Shown here in pieces: positions 17,435-26,188 of a DNA stretch of 64,000 nucleotides. Within the stretch, counting starts at the first letter, position 1; every line of letters begins with the position of its first letter. Source of the DNA: Acidobacteriota bacterium. Its GTDB lineage: Bacteria; Acidobacteriota; Blastocatellia; RBC074. The translations under genes and the position numbers were made by a program. The stretch is taken from contig JACPYM010000135.1 of assembly GCA_016196035.1 (NCBI GenBank), positions 1 to 64,000 of the forward strand. Reading direction: 5' to 3'. Below the pieces are notes generated by a model. The model was given only the letters and a program-made list of their open reading frames with translations, did not search any database and was not told where the DNA came from.

Positions 17435-18223
17435 TCAGCGCCGTTTGCGGCGGGCGGCGGTTTTCATTGTGCGGGCTTGTTGTTTGACGAATTCGGCATA
17501 CGCGGGCGCAGCCAAGCCTTGCTGCAATTCGGCCAGCACTTCTTTCATGCGGCCTGCCAGCAGGGCTTTGACTTTCAAACGCAGGCCCGGAAAGACGGCG
17601 CTTTCGATCACGCCGCGCCGGTCGGGTTTGATGCGGACGTAAACGCCCTCTTGCAAGCGGAACCAGATGAATTGCTCTTCGGACAACAGCCAGACGAGAT
17701 ACTCTTTCACGCCGTTGCGGCGATAGGTTTCCTGCTTGTCGTGCAGGTCGTAGGAAGCCGTGCTGAACGCGACCTCGACGACCAATTCCGGCGCGCCTTC
17801 CAGATAAACCGTCTTGCCGCGCGGCGTTTGCACCGGCGCGCTGAGCCACGACGTGCCGCCTTCGATCAAACGTAACGAAGCATCCGGCTGTGGTTCGTCA
17901 TCAACACCCATGCGTGTGGTGGCATTATCGCCGCCATCTACGTTAGGCGTGACGAACTGATAAGCACCCAACCAGTTGCTGATTAGTCTAGTTGCGTAGC
18001 CGTGCGGCCAACCTAATGGTGAAGGCATATAAACAACCCCTCCGATCAATTCGGCTTTGATATGTGCGGGCGTGGCTTCGTAACGGCGCTCGAATTCGGC
18101 GCGCGTCAAACGGTCGCCCGCCATCAGCGGCGGACAATCAGCGCCGTCTGCCTGCGCCGTTTCGGCCAAGCGCCGTTTGATCAGTTGCCCTTTGCTTGTT
18201 TGCTGCACTGCCGCGACTGCCAT
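17435..18223 (-). CDS. Uma2-family putative endonuclease
   Basis: 262 residues with the Uma2/DUF820 PD-(D/E)xK core: KAELIGGVVYMPSP, then EPQPDASLRL (catalytic Asp region), then PELVVEVAFSTASYDLHDK (ExE-type strand) and YRRNGVKEYLVWLLSE. A basic tail (MKTAARRKRR) follows. Uma2 genes are abundant and dispersed in Acidobacteriota and Cyanobacteria; their function is not established. Position inside the catabolic cluster may be incidental. Confidence 0.88.
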   Translation of the reverse strand: MAVAAVQQTSKGQLIKRRLAETAQADGADCPPLMAGDRLTRAEFERRYEATPAHIKAELIGGVVYMPSPLGWPHGYATRLISNWLGAYQFVTPNVDGGDNATTRMGVDDEPQPDASLRLIEGGTSWLSAPVQTPRGKTVYLEGAPELVVEVAFSTASYDLHDKQETYRRNGVKEYLVWLLSEEQFIWFRLQEGVYVRIKPDRRGVIESAVFPGLRLKVKALLAGRMKEVLAELQQGLAAPAYAEFVKQQARTMKTAARRKRR

Positions 18224-18238
18224 GACTTTTGTACCTCG

Positions 18239-18505
18239 TTAAAACACGACTTTGGCTTTGCGTTTGAGACGTGGGTAAAGCTCTTCCGATTTGATCCTGC
18301 GCCGGATGTCGGCGTGCGTATTGAAACCGCGCGTCTGGATGCGCGCTTCGAATTCGGCGTACCAGATTTCGCGTTGCGGCGCGAGATCAACATTCATCGC
18401 TTGTGCGATCTTTTTGTAGCGGGCTTTCTGCTCTTTGAGTTCTTGTTTGATCCAGGCCTCGGCTTTATTGCTCCGAGCCGGTTTGACGAGTTTCGTTTTA
18501 GCCAT
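18239..18505 (-). CDS. Small basic hypothetical protein (88 aa)
   Basis: 88 residues, strongly basic at both ends, predicted helical (AWIKQELKEQKARYKKIAQ; ADIRRRIKSEELYPRLKRKA). AGAGGAG stands directly upstream of the ATG, which supports real translation. It ends 15 bp before the Uma2 start, so the two are probably co-transcribed. I do not recognise a family; a nucleic-acid-binding partner of the Uma2 protein is possible but unproven. Confidence 0.6.
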   Translation of the reverse strand: MAKTKLVKPARSNKAEAWIKQELKEQKARYKKIAQAMNVDLAPQREIWYAEFEARIQTRGFNTHADIRRRIKSEELYPRLKRKAKVVF

Positions 18506-18527
18506 ACTCTCCTCTCAAAATGTACCG

Positions 18528-18655
18528 CAGGCTGTCAGCCTGCGGCGGTCTTCACAAAACAGCCTATTCGCAGTGACCGCAAGTTGCCAGCCAGCGGCGG
18601 TCTTCGCCATACGTCCCAGTTGAGACCATCAGCAGGCTGGCAGCCTGCTGTACGG
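18528..18655. repeat. GC-rich hairpin repeats between genes
   Basis: The spacer holds CCGCAGGCTG...CAGCCTGCGG near 18,525-18,545 and AGCAGGCTG/CAGCCTGCT near 18,630-18,652, with GCGGCGGTCTTC repeated (18,541 and 18,594). This is a palindromic intergenic repeat and is not coding. Confidence 0.55.
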
Positions 18656-19504
18656 TTAAAGCCAGTCTTCCAGGTTGTAGACGCGCGCGGCATTCTCGAC
18701 CAGCAGCTTGCGTTTTGCAGCTTCACGTAATTCCAGCTTGTCGAGTTCCTGCATTGCGCGTTTGAAATCCACCACGGGCCAGTCGGTGCCGAACAGCACT
18801 TTGTCCTGCCCGCGCGAGTTGATGAATTTGATGAGCGCGGCATCCCAATACTTCGGCAGATGCGCGTCGGTGCCGATGTAAACGTTGGGATGCTTCCAGG
18901 CCAGCGAGATCATCTCTTCCGTCCAGGGGTGACCAATGTGGATACCGATGATTTTCAATTCCGGGAAATCAATCGCCACGCGATCCAGCGTGATCGGTTG
19001 CGCCACCGTGCGCAAAAACCATTGCGCCGAATGCCCGACCTGAATCTGAATCGGCACGCCCAACTCGGCGCACTTGGCGTAAAACGGATAATACATACGA
19101 TCATCGGGCGGCGCGTCGAACCAGTGCGGATAGAGGTGCGCACCGACGAAACCGTATTCTTTGACCGCGACTTCCAGCTTGCGCACCCAGGTCATGATCC
19201 GCGATGGATTGACGCCGATGAGGCCTTTGAAGCGGTCAGGATGCTGCGCGCAAACGGCGGCGATTTTTTCAAACGGCTTTTCAAAAAAGATGCTCGAACC
19301 GACCGGCGCGCCGGTCGTGGCGACGAGCAAGCCTTTATCAATGCCTGCCTCGTCCATCATCCGCAATTCCTCTTCGACCGTGACGCCGCGTTTGGTCATG
19401 TCGAGGATGTGGATCAACTCCCAGAATTGATCGAGTTCGGGCGGATAGTGCGCGGTGATCTCCTGCGTCCAAAGGTTGACGACGATGTCTATTGCCCTAG
19501 TCAT
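18656..19504 (-). CDS. ACMSD-like amidohydrolase (amidohydrolase_2 family)
   Basis: 282 residues of a TIM-barrel metal hydrolase/decarboxylase. Visible are GLIGVNPSR, VGAHLYPHWFDAPPDD, PIQIQVGHSAQW, IGIHIGHPWTEEMISLAWKH and the late VLFGTDWPVVDF with the metal/catalytic Asp. Members include aminocarboxymuconate-semialdehyde decarboxylase, resorcylate decarboxylases and 4-oxalomesaconate hydratase-like enzymes. The usual N-terminal HxH metal pair is not obvious: the protein starts MTRAIDIVVNLWTQE, where family members often have D-H-H. It may therefore be atypical or a hydratase-like variant. The start at 19,504 lies 8 bp after the ligase stop; a longer frame would overlap the ligase. Confidence 0.8.
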   Translation of the reverse strand: MTRAIDIVVNLWTQEITAHYPPELDQFWELIHILDMTKRGVTVEEELRMMDEAGIDKGLLVATTGAPVGSSIFFEKPFEKIAAVCAQHPDRFKGLIGVNPSRIMTWVRKLEVAVKEYGFVGAHLYPHWFDAPPDDRMYYPFYAKCAELGVPIQIQVGHSAQWFLRTVAQPITLDRVAIDFPELKIIGIHIGHPWTEEMISLAWKHPNVYIGTDAHLPKYWDAALIKFINSRGQDKVLFGTDWPVVDFKRAMQELDKLELREAAKRKLLVENAARVYNLEDWL

Positions 19505-19512
19505 AACTGTTG

Positions 19513-21147
19513 CTAAATCTTCCGCGTGTGCCCCAACCAATATGGCTCGCGCAATTCCCGCCGCAAAACCTTGCCGGTCAAATTGCGGGGCAAGCGGGCC
19601 ACGAAGTCTACCGACTTCGGCTTTTTGAAGCCAGCCAATTGCCCGGCGCAATGCGCAATCAATTCAGCCTCGGTTGGCGTTTGACCTGCGCGCACGACAA
19701 CGACGGCTTTGACGGCTTCGCCCCACTCTGCGCTGGGCACGCCGATGACGGCGCATTCATACACCGCCGGATGCATGTGGAGCACGCGCTCGACTTCGGA
19801 CGGATAAACATTCAGCGCGCCGCTGACGATCAGGTCGTTCTTGCGATCCACCAGGTAAATGTAGCCGTCTTCATCCACGCGTGCCAGATCGCCGGTAAAG
19901 ACCCAGCCGTCACGAATCGTTTTCGCTGTCGCTTCGGGATTGTTCCAATAGCCGGTCATGTTCGCTTCGGTGCGCACGCCGATTTCGCCGACTTCACCCG
20001 GCGGTAAGACCTGACCGTCAACGCCAAAGACCTGCACATCCACACATACCTGCGGGCGTCCGCACGAGAGCAGGCGATGTGTCAGGGCCGGATTCTCCAA
20101 CGCCTCGCGGTGTTCGCGCGGTTCGAGCACCGTACCCGAACAGCCCGTCTCGGTGGCGGCGAAAGTCTGGCGAAAGCTGCAATTCGGCAAACGTACCATC
20201 GCGTCGCGCAACACCGGTTCAGGCATCGGCGAGCCGCCATACAAAAGCACTTCCAGCGAAGACAGGTCGTAAGTGCCGATGTCTGCGCGCGCCAACAGCA
20301 TCTGGATCGTCGTGGGAACCAGATTGGTAAAAGTGATGCGTTCGCGCTGGATGGTTTCGAGCGCAAGCCGGGCTTCAAAGTTGAGTAGCGCGATCTGCGA
20401 ACCGACAAAGACGGCGCAATAGATGCCCGCAATACCCGCCGCTGAATACAACGGCGAAGGCAGCATCACGCGATGGGTGCGGCGGCTGCCAATGGCGTGG
20501 ACGTGCACGAACATCCCGACCAGCAAGCTGCCGTGCGTATAGATCGCGCCTTTCGGAAAGCCGGTCGTGCCGCTGGTGTAAAGCAACAGCGCTGGCTCAT
20601 CAAAACGTAACGGCGCTTCTAACTGTGGTTCGTCCTCAGCACCGCTGGCAACCAATGTCTCGTATGCTTCGATACCTGCGCCGGTCGCCCCATTCACGCC
20701 GATCAGCCAGCGCACTGAATCCACGCTGTCGGCAACGGTGCGCGCGGTTTCGGCTTCGGTTGCGCCGCAGAGGATGGCGCGCGCGCCGGCATTACTGACA
20801 ATGTATTCGACTTCGGGCGCGGTCAGCCGGTAGTTGACTGTCACTGACACCGCACCAATTTTCGCCAAGCCGAACAAGGCTTCGACCCATTGGTGTGAGT
20901 TGCGGGCAAAGAGCGCCACGCGGTCACCGCGTTGCAAGCCCAGTTTGCGCAAAGCATTCGCCAACCGGCAGACGCGCGCATTCAATTCACGCCAGGATAA
21001 ACGCACGTCCGCACCAAAACCGCTGAAGCTCAGACCTGTTTGATTGCCCAGCACTTCAGCGTTTTTGCGCAAGAGGTCACCCGCACCGCCGTAGCCGCCG
21101 AAAAGGATCGCCGCCGAATTTTGATATGGATGGGCTTGGTTCGACAT
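19513..21147 (-). CDS. Acyl-CoA synthetase / AMP-dependent ligase
   Basis: 544 residues of the ANL superfamily. The P-loop is LLYTSGTTGFPKGA. A LLYGGSPMPEP segment and adenylate-binding FAATETGCSG are present. DGWVFTGDLARVDEDGY is the hinge region, and LPRNLTGKVLRRELRE carries the catalytic lysine. Such enzymes activate a carboxylate as acyl-AMP and transfer it to CoA. It is the first gene of the minus-strand cluster, so activation of an acid produced by the hydrolases is likely. The ATG at 21,147 is taken; TTG at 21,153 is the alternative. A miniature element ends 47 bp upstream. Confidence 0.9.
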   Translation of the reverse strand: MSNQAHPYQNSAAILFGGYGGAGDLLRKNAEVLGNQTGLSFSGFGADVRLSWRELNARVCRLANALRKLGLQRGDRVALFARNSHQWVEALFGLAKIGAVSVTVNYRLTAPEVEYIVSNAGARAILCGATEAETARTVADSVDSVRWLIGVNGATGAGIEAYETLVASGAEDEPQLEAPLRFDEPALLLYTSGTTGFPKGAIYTHGSLLVGMFVHVHAIGSRRTHRVMLPSPLYSAAGIAGIYCAVFVGSQIALLNFEARLALETIQRERITFTNLVPTTIQMLLARADIGTYDLSSLEVLLYGGSPMPEPVLRDAMVRLPNCSFRQTFAATETGCSGTVLEPREHREALENPALTHRLLSCGRPQVCVDVQVFGVDGQVLPPGEVGEIGVRTEANMTGYWNNPEATAKTIRDGWVFTGDLARVDEDGYIYLVDRKNDLIVSGALNVYPSEVERVLHMHPAVYECAVIGVPSAEWGEAVKAVVVVRAGQTPTEAELIAHCAGQLAGFKKPKSVDFVARLPRNLTGKVLRRELREPYWLGHTRKI

Positions 21148-21193
21148 CGCCAATTGCGTTTATGCCACGAAAGATGGCGGATTGGTATTGCAG

Positions 21194-21302
21194 CTAGTAC
21201 TCCATCAAGCTGAAAATGAGGGATGTAGGGCGGGATTTAATCCCGCCCTACATCCCGGATGCGCTCTCAGCATCCATCACTTACAGCTTGATGGAGTACT
21301 AG
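21194..21302. mobile_element. 109-bp miniature inverted-repeat element, copy 2
   Basis: Identical over all 109 bases to 5613-5721, including CTAG at both ends and the 19-bp terminal complements. It lies 47 bp upstream of the acyl-CoA ligase start, where it could influence transcription of the catabolic cluster. Flanking bases outside CTAG differ from copy 1, as expected for independent insertion. Confidence 0.85.
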
Positions 21303-21880
21303 AACAAAAGCAGACAACTTTTCATTGCCGCTTTTTGCTTAACGGTCGCCACTATACATTTGTCCTAAGCTTATGACAATACTGGCTTTCGCCAAACTCT
21401 GGCGGAATTGCTCGGCCCAATTCAGCACCAAATTCAAACGCACACCTGGGTGCTCAAGCAGCGAGTTCCCAACTTGGCAACTCCATCTCCAGAACTGTCC
21501 CATAAACTTCTTTGAAGAGTGTTTGTAGGGAGCATTGTAGTCCTGTCGGTATCCGGCTGACACCGCGTAAAAATTACTCACAAAATATTGTCACTAGCGA
21601 TAATTTTCCTATTTACCTATGCATTTTCGTACAGGACATAGTCTATTAGACCGTAACAAAATCGTCAGGAGATTCACTCTAAGTGAACAAAGTGCCTATC
21701 TGAAACTGACAGGCCGAGGTTAACGCAAGACCATTTCGGCCTGTCACTCATACGTTGCAAGACAGCAGCGTTACCTGGCTCACCCCAGGCGGCGTTGTTA
21801 AAACAAAGGCAAAGACCCAAACAATGCAGAATGGACCTACGAGCCTTACAAGACCCCAAGCAAAGAAAGGATCTATCCCC
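21303..21880. other. Spacer without a supported gene
   Basis: The spacer is AT-richer than its surroundings and lies between the divergent ligase and NTF2-like genes. An 80-residue frame on the minus strand (21,339-21,581) has no ribosome site and no recognisable motif. The stretch 21,755-21,880 is open in frame with the NTF2-like gene but looks non-coding. Promoters for both directions probably lie here; no convincing -35/-10 pair was found. Confidence 0.5.
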
Positions 21881-22321
21881 ATGGCTCCAAGAGCAGAAGC
21901 GAAAATGGCGGCGCCCGAAGTTGACACACAACTAATCGCACAGACCTTGAGCACGGGTCTGCGCGGATTCGAAGCGTTCAAACAGGGCTTGGCGAAAGGT
22001 GAGTGGCAGGAATTCCTCGACATGCTCACAGAGGATTTCGAGTTTTATTTTCCGGTCGGCCAATACAAAGGCCACCATCAGGGCAAAGCCAAAGCGCAGG
22101 AATTTTTTGGCTACGTGCGGGAGGTTTACAACCAGGGTTTGCACGTGGTGGAGTTGCTGCGCCTGACGGCCAATGAAAAGACCATCGTCTTTGAATTTCG
22201 TGACGAAGGGATGCTGCGGGGCGAGCTGTACCGCAATCGGGTCACCGTTTCGTGGGACATCCAGGACGGCAGAATTGCCAGTTACCGCGAATACTTTGGT
22301 AGCGACGGCAAATCGAATTAA
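21881..22321 (+). CDS. NTF2-like/SnoaL-type protein
   Basis: 146 residues of the nuclear-transport-factor-2 fold: AFKQGLAKGEWQEFLDMLTE, DFEFYFPVGQYKG, HHQGKAKAQEFFGYVREVY, then VVELLRLTANEKTIVFEFRD and a final beta strand (YRNRVTVSWDIQDGRIASYR). The family includes isomerases, cyclases and ligand-binding proteins, so no reaction can be given. The start MAPRAEAK at 21,881 is chosen for the AAAGGA upstream; a frame open from 21,755 has no such site. It precedes a Tat-exported nitrilase by 200 bp. Confidence 0.7.
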   Translation: MAPRAEAKMAAPEVDTQLIAQTLSTGLRGFEAFKQGLAKGEWQEFLDMLTEDFEFYFPVGQYKGHHQGKAKAQEFFGYVREVYNQGLHVVELLRLTANEKTIVFEFRDEGMLRGELYRNRVTVSWDIQDGRIASYREYFGSDGKSN

Positions 22322-22523
22322 CGCGGTGCCGGTGACCTGGGCGCGCAGATTCCTAACCGTCGGAGCGCGCGCCTTCTGTTACCAACAGATGCATCCCGCT
22401 CAAGATCAGCGCGTGGTGCAACATCGCGTGCGCTGAGTTTTGTTAGATCGTCAGTGGACGAGCAAACCAGCGCATGCGATGCTGCATCGCGCGTTTTTCA
22501 TTTTTCACCCAGGGAGAGGCTCT

Positions 22524-23684
22524 ATGAGCAAATCTATTTCCCGCCGCAAGCTCTTGCGGCAAACCGCTTCCACAATGGCAGGCGCAGTCGCGGGCAGTGT
22601 TTTGGTGAATGACGTTCCGCCGGCTGCCGCGTCAACAGCACTTGCAGTTCAGCAAATCGAACCGGTCCGCTTCAACGGCAACAAATACGCCACCGTGCCG
22701 CTGCGCCAGCCCGAAATCCTGGCCGCCGCCATCCAATCGCGAGTACGCGCCGTGGATGGCGATAATCCTGCGCCGGGGTTAAAAGCCAATCTCGATTACA
22801 TGCTCAAGCTGATTGACAAGGCGCAGTATTACGCCGGACGCAAAGACCTGCTCTGCTTTCACGAGTTCCCTCTCACTGGCTGGGACAAATGGTCGCGCAA
22901 ACAGGCGCTGAACATCGCCCGCGAGATTCCCGGCCCCGAAACCGAAGCCATTGGTAAGAAGGCCAAGGAATATAACTGCTACATCACGTTCGGCACCTAT
23001 CTCAAAGACAAGGATTGGCCCAGCCATTTAATCAGCGCCACCATCATCATCAATCCGCAAGGCCAGGTCATCGCCAAGCACTGGAAGCAGCGCAACATCC
23101 GTCTCGCGTTTTTGGGTTTCGAGTTATTCACCTCCTCGGTTTATGACGTGCTGGATCGTTACGTGGAGATGTACGGCTGGGACGCGGTGATTCCGATTGC
23201 GCGCACGGACATCGGTAACCTCGGCTGTTCGTCGTGTCAATGGGAGCCGGAATTGTTCCGCACAATGGCGGTCAAGGGCGTAGAGATTATCGTGCGCACG
23301 GCCAGCGGCGGCGGTTCGCAGGAAGATTTGAAATTTGCCTGCCGCACCAACGGCGTGTATGGCGTGCACATCAACAATGCGGTCTCGCCCGACAATCCGA
23401 ATTTCTTTGAAGATGCGGGCGGCGGCAGTTCGGCCATCCTCGGCCCGCGCGGCGACATCGTGACGCAAGCCAATAACGAACACGAAGCTGCGGTGATTGG
23501 CGCGATTCCGATTGGCGCTTTTCGCGCGCGGCACAAATTGCCGGAGATCAACACCGAGTTGTATGCGCACGATATGGCGCAGTATCAATCCGAGTATCCG
23601 CCCAGCGTCTTTTCGCAGGCGCAGCCGGAAAATCTGGAAAGCACGGGCGAATTTCTCAAACAGAAAGTGAGATGGCCGCGCTGA
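22524..23684 (+). CDS. Exported carbon-nitrogen hydrolase (nitrilase superfamily)
   Basis: 386 residues with a twin-arginine signal (SKSISRRKLLRQTASTMAG). The nitrilase Glu-Lys-Cys arrangement can be read: E114 in CFHEFPLTGW, Lys in AKHWKQRN (K185 or K188), and Cys in GCSSCQWEPELFR (C238 most likely). The later VHINNAVSPDN and GPRGDIVTQANNEHEA segments fit aliphatic-amidase-like members. It would hydrolyse an amide or nitrile in the periplasm. An AGGGAGAGG site precedes ATG at 22,524; the longer frame from 22,440 is not needed. It is followed after 7 bp by an acetyltransferase, so the two form an operon. Functionally it fits an amide-degrading neighbourhood with the hydantoinase-like enzyme. 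Confidence 0.85.
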   Translation: MSKSISRRKLLRQTASTMAGAVAGSVLVNDVPPAAASTALAVQQIEPVRFNGNKYATVPLRQPEILAAAIQSRVRAVDGDNPAPGLKANLDYMLKLIDKAQYYAGRKDLLCFHEFPLTGWDKWSRKQALNIAREIPGPETEAIGKKAKEYNCYITFGTYLKDKDWPSHLISATIIINPQGQVIAKHWKQRNIRLAFLGFELFTSSVYDVLDRYVEMYGWDAVIPIARTDIGNLGCSSCQWEPELFRTMAVKGVEIIVRTASGGGSQEDLKFACRTNGVYGVHINNAVSPDNPNFFEDAGGGSSAILGPRGDIVTQANNEHEAAVIGAIPIGAFRARHKLPEINTELYAHDMAQYQSEYPPSVFSQAQPENLESTGEFLKQKVRWPR

Positions 23685-23691
23685 GCAACCA

Positions 23692-24198
23692 ATGAACCAG
23701 CAACTTCAAATCAAACCCGCCACCGCCGCCGATGTCCCGCTGATTTTGGCATTCATTCGCGGGCTGGCCGAATACGAAAAACTCGCCCACGAAGTTATCG
23801 CCACCGAAGCGTTGTTGCACGAGCAGCTTTTCAGCGAACGGCCTAACGCCGAAGTCGTCATCGCATATCTGGTTGGTGAACCCGTCGGCTTCGCGCTCTT
23901 CTTTCACAACTTTTCAACGTTCCTGGGGCGGCGCGGTTTGTATCTGGAAGACCTCTTTGTCAAACCTGAAGTGCGTGGGCAGGGCGTCGGGCGCGCGTTG
24001 CTGGGCTATCTGGCGCGGCTGGCAGTGGCGCGCGGCTGTGGCCGGTTCGAATGGGCTGTGCTCGATTGGAATGAACCTGCGATCAAGTTTTACAAAAGTC
24101 TCGGCACCCAGCCGCTGAACGAATGGACGGTGTACCGGCTGACTGGCGAAGCACTGAACCAATTAGCGGAGTCACCTAACCAGCAGTCAGTTCTTTAG
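23692..24198 (+). CDS. GNAT acetyltransferase, diamine (SSAT)-like
   Basis: 168 residues. LAEYEKLAHEV, GLYLEDLFVKPEVRGQGVGRALL (acetyl-CoA loop RGQGVG) and FEWAVLDWNEPAIKFYKSLG are the signature segments of the spermidine/spermine N-acetyltransferase-like branch. The enzyme transfers an acetyl group from acetyl-CoA to an amine, perhaps a polyamine or thialysine; the substrate is inferred from family resemblance only. It starts 7 bp after the nitrilase stop, probably translated by reinitiation because no clear ribosome site is visible. Confidence 0.85.
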   Translation: MNQQLQIKPATAADVPLILAFIRGLAEYEKLAHEVIATEALLHEQLFSERPNAEVVIAYLVGEPVGFALFFHNFSTFLGRRGLYLEDLFVKPEVRGQGVGRALLGYLARLAVARGCGRFEWAVLDWNEPAIKFYKSLGTQPLNEWTVYRLTGEALNQLAESPNQQSVL

Positions 24199-24493
24199 AA
24201 GCTTGCGACCAATCGCCTTTCGTCCCACCCTATAGATGGGCGGCGACGGCCTGAACGGCAACCAACGGCGCGCGAGCGAGATCACCAATTTCTGCCGCGC
24301 GGCTGGCGCTCACATCCAAGCCATCGTCATAACGCAAACCTGCTCGCAATACAGTGTTCCGGCCAGCGTCCCGCGCGTCAGCGGGTACGGGAGAATGGCT
24401 CTTGTCAACGGAGCTAAACTCGCCGCTTGGCTGTTCGCGTTTGGCTTCGCACAAACCGCGCTGACGCGCGCGACGCTGGCCGGCTGCAACAGC
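24199..24493. other. Spacer with repeat-like sequence
   Basis: No gene is supported between the convergent acetyltransferase and barrel-protein genes. The stretch contains GC-rich imperfect repeats (GCGCGTCAGCGGG near 24,370 and GCTGACGCGCGCG near 24,460). Small frames on both strands lack ribosome sites and known motifs. Confidence 0.45.
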
Positions 24494-25270
24494 CTATTTG
24501 CTCGCTGTGGCGGCGGGCGCGGGCAGAATGCTCAGTTCCGGCATGATGCTGTAAACCGAACGGGTCGAATGCAGGATGACGCCCTTCGTTCTGCCGGACG
24601 CAATCAGTTGGCGGTAGCTTTCGTCTTTGTTGAGCGCTTCCGTCACTTTCTCGTATTCGGCAAACGAGTCATACGAATCCACCGTGGAATAGGCGTAGCT
24701 GTCGCCGCCCAGCATCAGCCTTGAAACGCGACATCCTCGGAGTCCGGCTTTTTTGAGCAGCGGCAACAGGTCTTTCTGATAGCTTTCGAAATCCGCCCGG
24801 TAGCCCGCCGCCACGCTGACTTCGCGGCGCACCAACAGCTTCTCCGTGCCGGTGAGTGGCAGCGAGAGTTCGGGGATGGAGCGGATGACATAAGCGTTCC
24901 CGCCGGTAATCATCGTGCGCCGCTTGGCCTGATACGCCTTGTATTTCTCCGGGCCGAGGGCTTTGGCGACGCTGCTGCCTTCGTCAAATTGCGCGAGGCT
25001 GTCAACGGGTTGCACGACGCGCAATTCAAAGCTCTGGCCGATGGGGCCGGACGCTTGCAGCACGAGCGAACGTTTGACGCCCGCTTTCTTCAGCGCGGGC
25101 AGCGTTTCGTTTTTGTAGAACGCCAGAAACTGCTCCCACATTTCGGGTTTGACCTGTGTCACCGAAACGCGCGAAAGCTGCGGTTTGGGTGCGTCCTGCG
25201 CCAAGCAGAGCGCGGCGAGTGCCAGAGTCAGCAGCAAAGCGCTGACCATTCCGATACTTTGTCTTTTCAT
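24494..25270 (-). CDS. Secreted protein with two ferredoxin-like barrel repeats
   Basis: 258 residues with a signal peptide (MVSALLLTLALAALCLAQ). Two units of the same design follow: VTQVKPEMWEQFLAFYKNET with PALKKAGVKRSLVL, and VSVAAGYRADFESYQKDLLP with LLKKAGLRGCRVSRL. This resembles dimeric alpha/beta-barrel (NIPSNAP/ABM-like) domains fused in tandem. No catalytic residues were assigned. It is adjacent to a second protein of the same kind (51 bp upstream on the strand), suggesting a duplicated pair in one operon. Function unknown. Confidence 0.65.
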   Translation of the reverse strand: MKRQSIGMVSALLLTLALAALCLAQDAPKPQLSRVSVTQVKPEMWEQFLAFYKNETLPALKKAGVKRSLVLQASGPIGQSFELRVVQPVDSLAQFDEGSSVAKALGPEKYKAYQAKRRTMITGGNAYVIRSIPELSLPLTGTEKLLVRREVSVAAGYRADFESYQKDLLPLLKKAGLRGCRVSRLMLGGDSYAYSTVDSYDSFAEYEKVTEALNKDESYRQLIASGRTKGVILHSTRSVYSIMPELSILPAPAATASK

Positions 25271-25321
25271 GATTCGATCTCCTCTTGGGTTAGAGCGCGA
25301 AGGGTTTTGGTTTGCGTTGCG

Positions 25322-26188
25322 TTACTGCAAATGCTCCTGCAAGACCAGCAGTTCAGAGCGGACGGTTTTGCTGATGGCGCCCATCTGTCCAGTGATGTCG
25401 GCGGCTTTGACGTTCGGATGAACTTTCTCCCACAGGCCACGCGACGGATTGCCTTCCAATTGCTCGAACTTGTCGAAGAACTGGACGGTGGTAAAGCCGT
25501 ACTCACGCTCTGTCCCGCTGGGATAACGCGCGCCCCACACAGCCCAGCCGCGCATCGTCCCGGCATCCACGGCGGCCTGCCAGAGCGGCTTGTAGAACTT
25601 GCGTTCGTTGGCGACGTAATCCGCGTTCTTGCCCGGCTCAATCCGCTTGTAATCAACCCGGACGTAGCGGGCGGGCGCGGCTGAAGAGCGCGGGTCTTCA
25701 GCGCCCGGCCAGGCCGATTCCACCAGCGCGATGACTTCGGTGCGCACGATCTTGCGTGTGAGCGCGGCGCGCGCGCTGAATTCTTCGCGCTTCATGTTCG
25801 GATTCGCTTTGGTGAAAACTTCTGGCGGCGCGCTGTTTTCGAGGTCTTTGAAATTGTCGTAAAGCGTCACGGCCACGACGTCATATTCACGCGCCGTGCC
25901 GCCGGGGTAGCGCACGCCAAACAACTCCCAGCCGCGAATGAGCTTGGCCTTGATGCGTTCGCGATGCACCGGCATCCAGACTTCCTGCTCCATCTTGCGA
26001 TACTCCGCCGCCTTGCCTGGCTCGATTTTCATGTATTCGACCAGCGCATAGCGCGGTTGGGCTGACGGCTGGGCTGACGGTTGAGTTTGTGCTTGCGTTG
26101 CCTGTCGTAGCGCTCCGGCGAGCAGCGCTACGACCAACAGACGCAGGGCGGTTGACAGACTGTTGCGAAAGAAACGTTGAAATTTCAT
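25322..26188 (-). CDS. Secreted protein with two ferredoxin-like barrel repeats
   Basis: 288 residues. A signal peptide (LRLLVVALLAGALRQATQAQ) is followed by a short PSAQPSAQP repeat and two homologous units: YALVEYMKIEPGKAAEYRKM ... RGWELFGVRYPGGTAREYD and YVRVDYKRIEPGKNADYVAN ... RGWAVWGARYPSGTEREYG. The paired units again suggest a tandem dimeric alpha/beta barrel. It is upstream of the related 258-residue protein. No enzymatic residues could be named; a heme- or ligand-binding role is only a guess. Confidence 0.65.
   Translation of the reverse strand: MKFQRFFRNSLSTALRLLVVALLAGALRQATQAQTQPSAQPSAQPRYALVEYMKIEPGKAAEYRKMEQEVWMPVHRERIKAKLIRGWELFGVRYPGGTAREYDVVAVTLYDNFKDLENSAPPEVFTKANPNMKREEFSARAALTRKIVRTEVIALVESAWPGAEDPRSSAAPARYVRVDYKRIEPGKNADYVANERKFYKPLWQAAVDAGTMRGWAVWGARYPSGTEREYGFTTVQFFDKFEQLEGNPSRGLWEKVHPNVKAADITGQMGAISKTVRSELLVLQEHLQ

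Noticed and set aside
17409-17849. N-terminal extension of the cupin gene
   Set aside because: It overlaps the Uma2 gene in another frame and has low-complexity Arg-rich sequence; the cupin start has its own ribosome site.
21339-21581. 80-residue minus-strand frame
   Set aside because: No ribosome site, motif or coupled gene; it may be remnant sequence but cannot be assigned.
24236-24724. 162-residue plus-strand frame
   Set aside because: It partly overlaps the barrel-protein gene antisense and contains repeat-like sequence; no domain was found.
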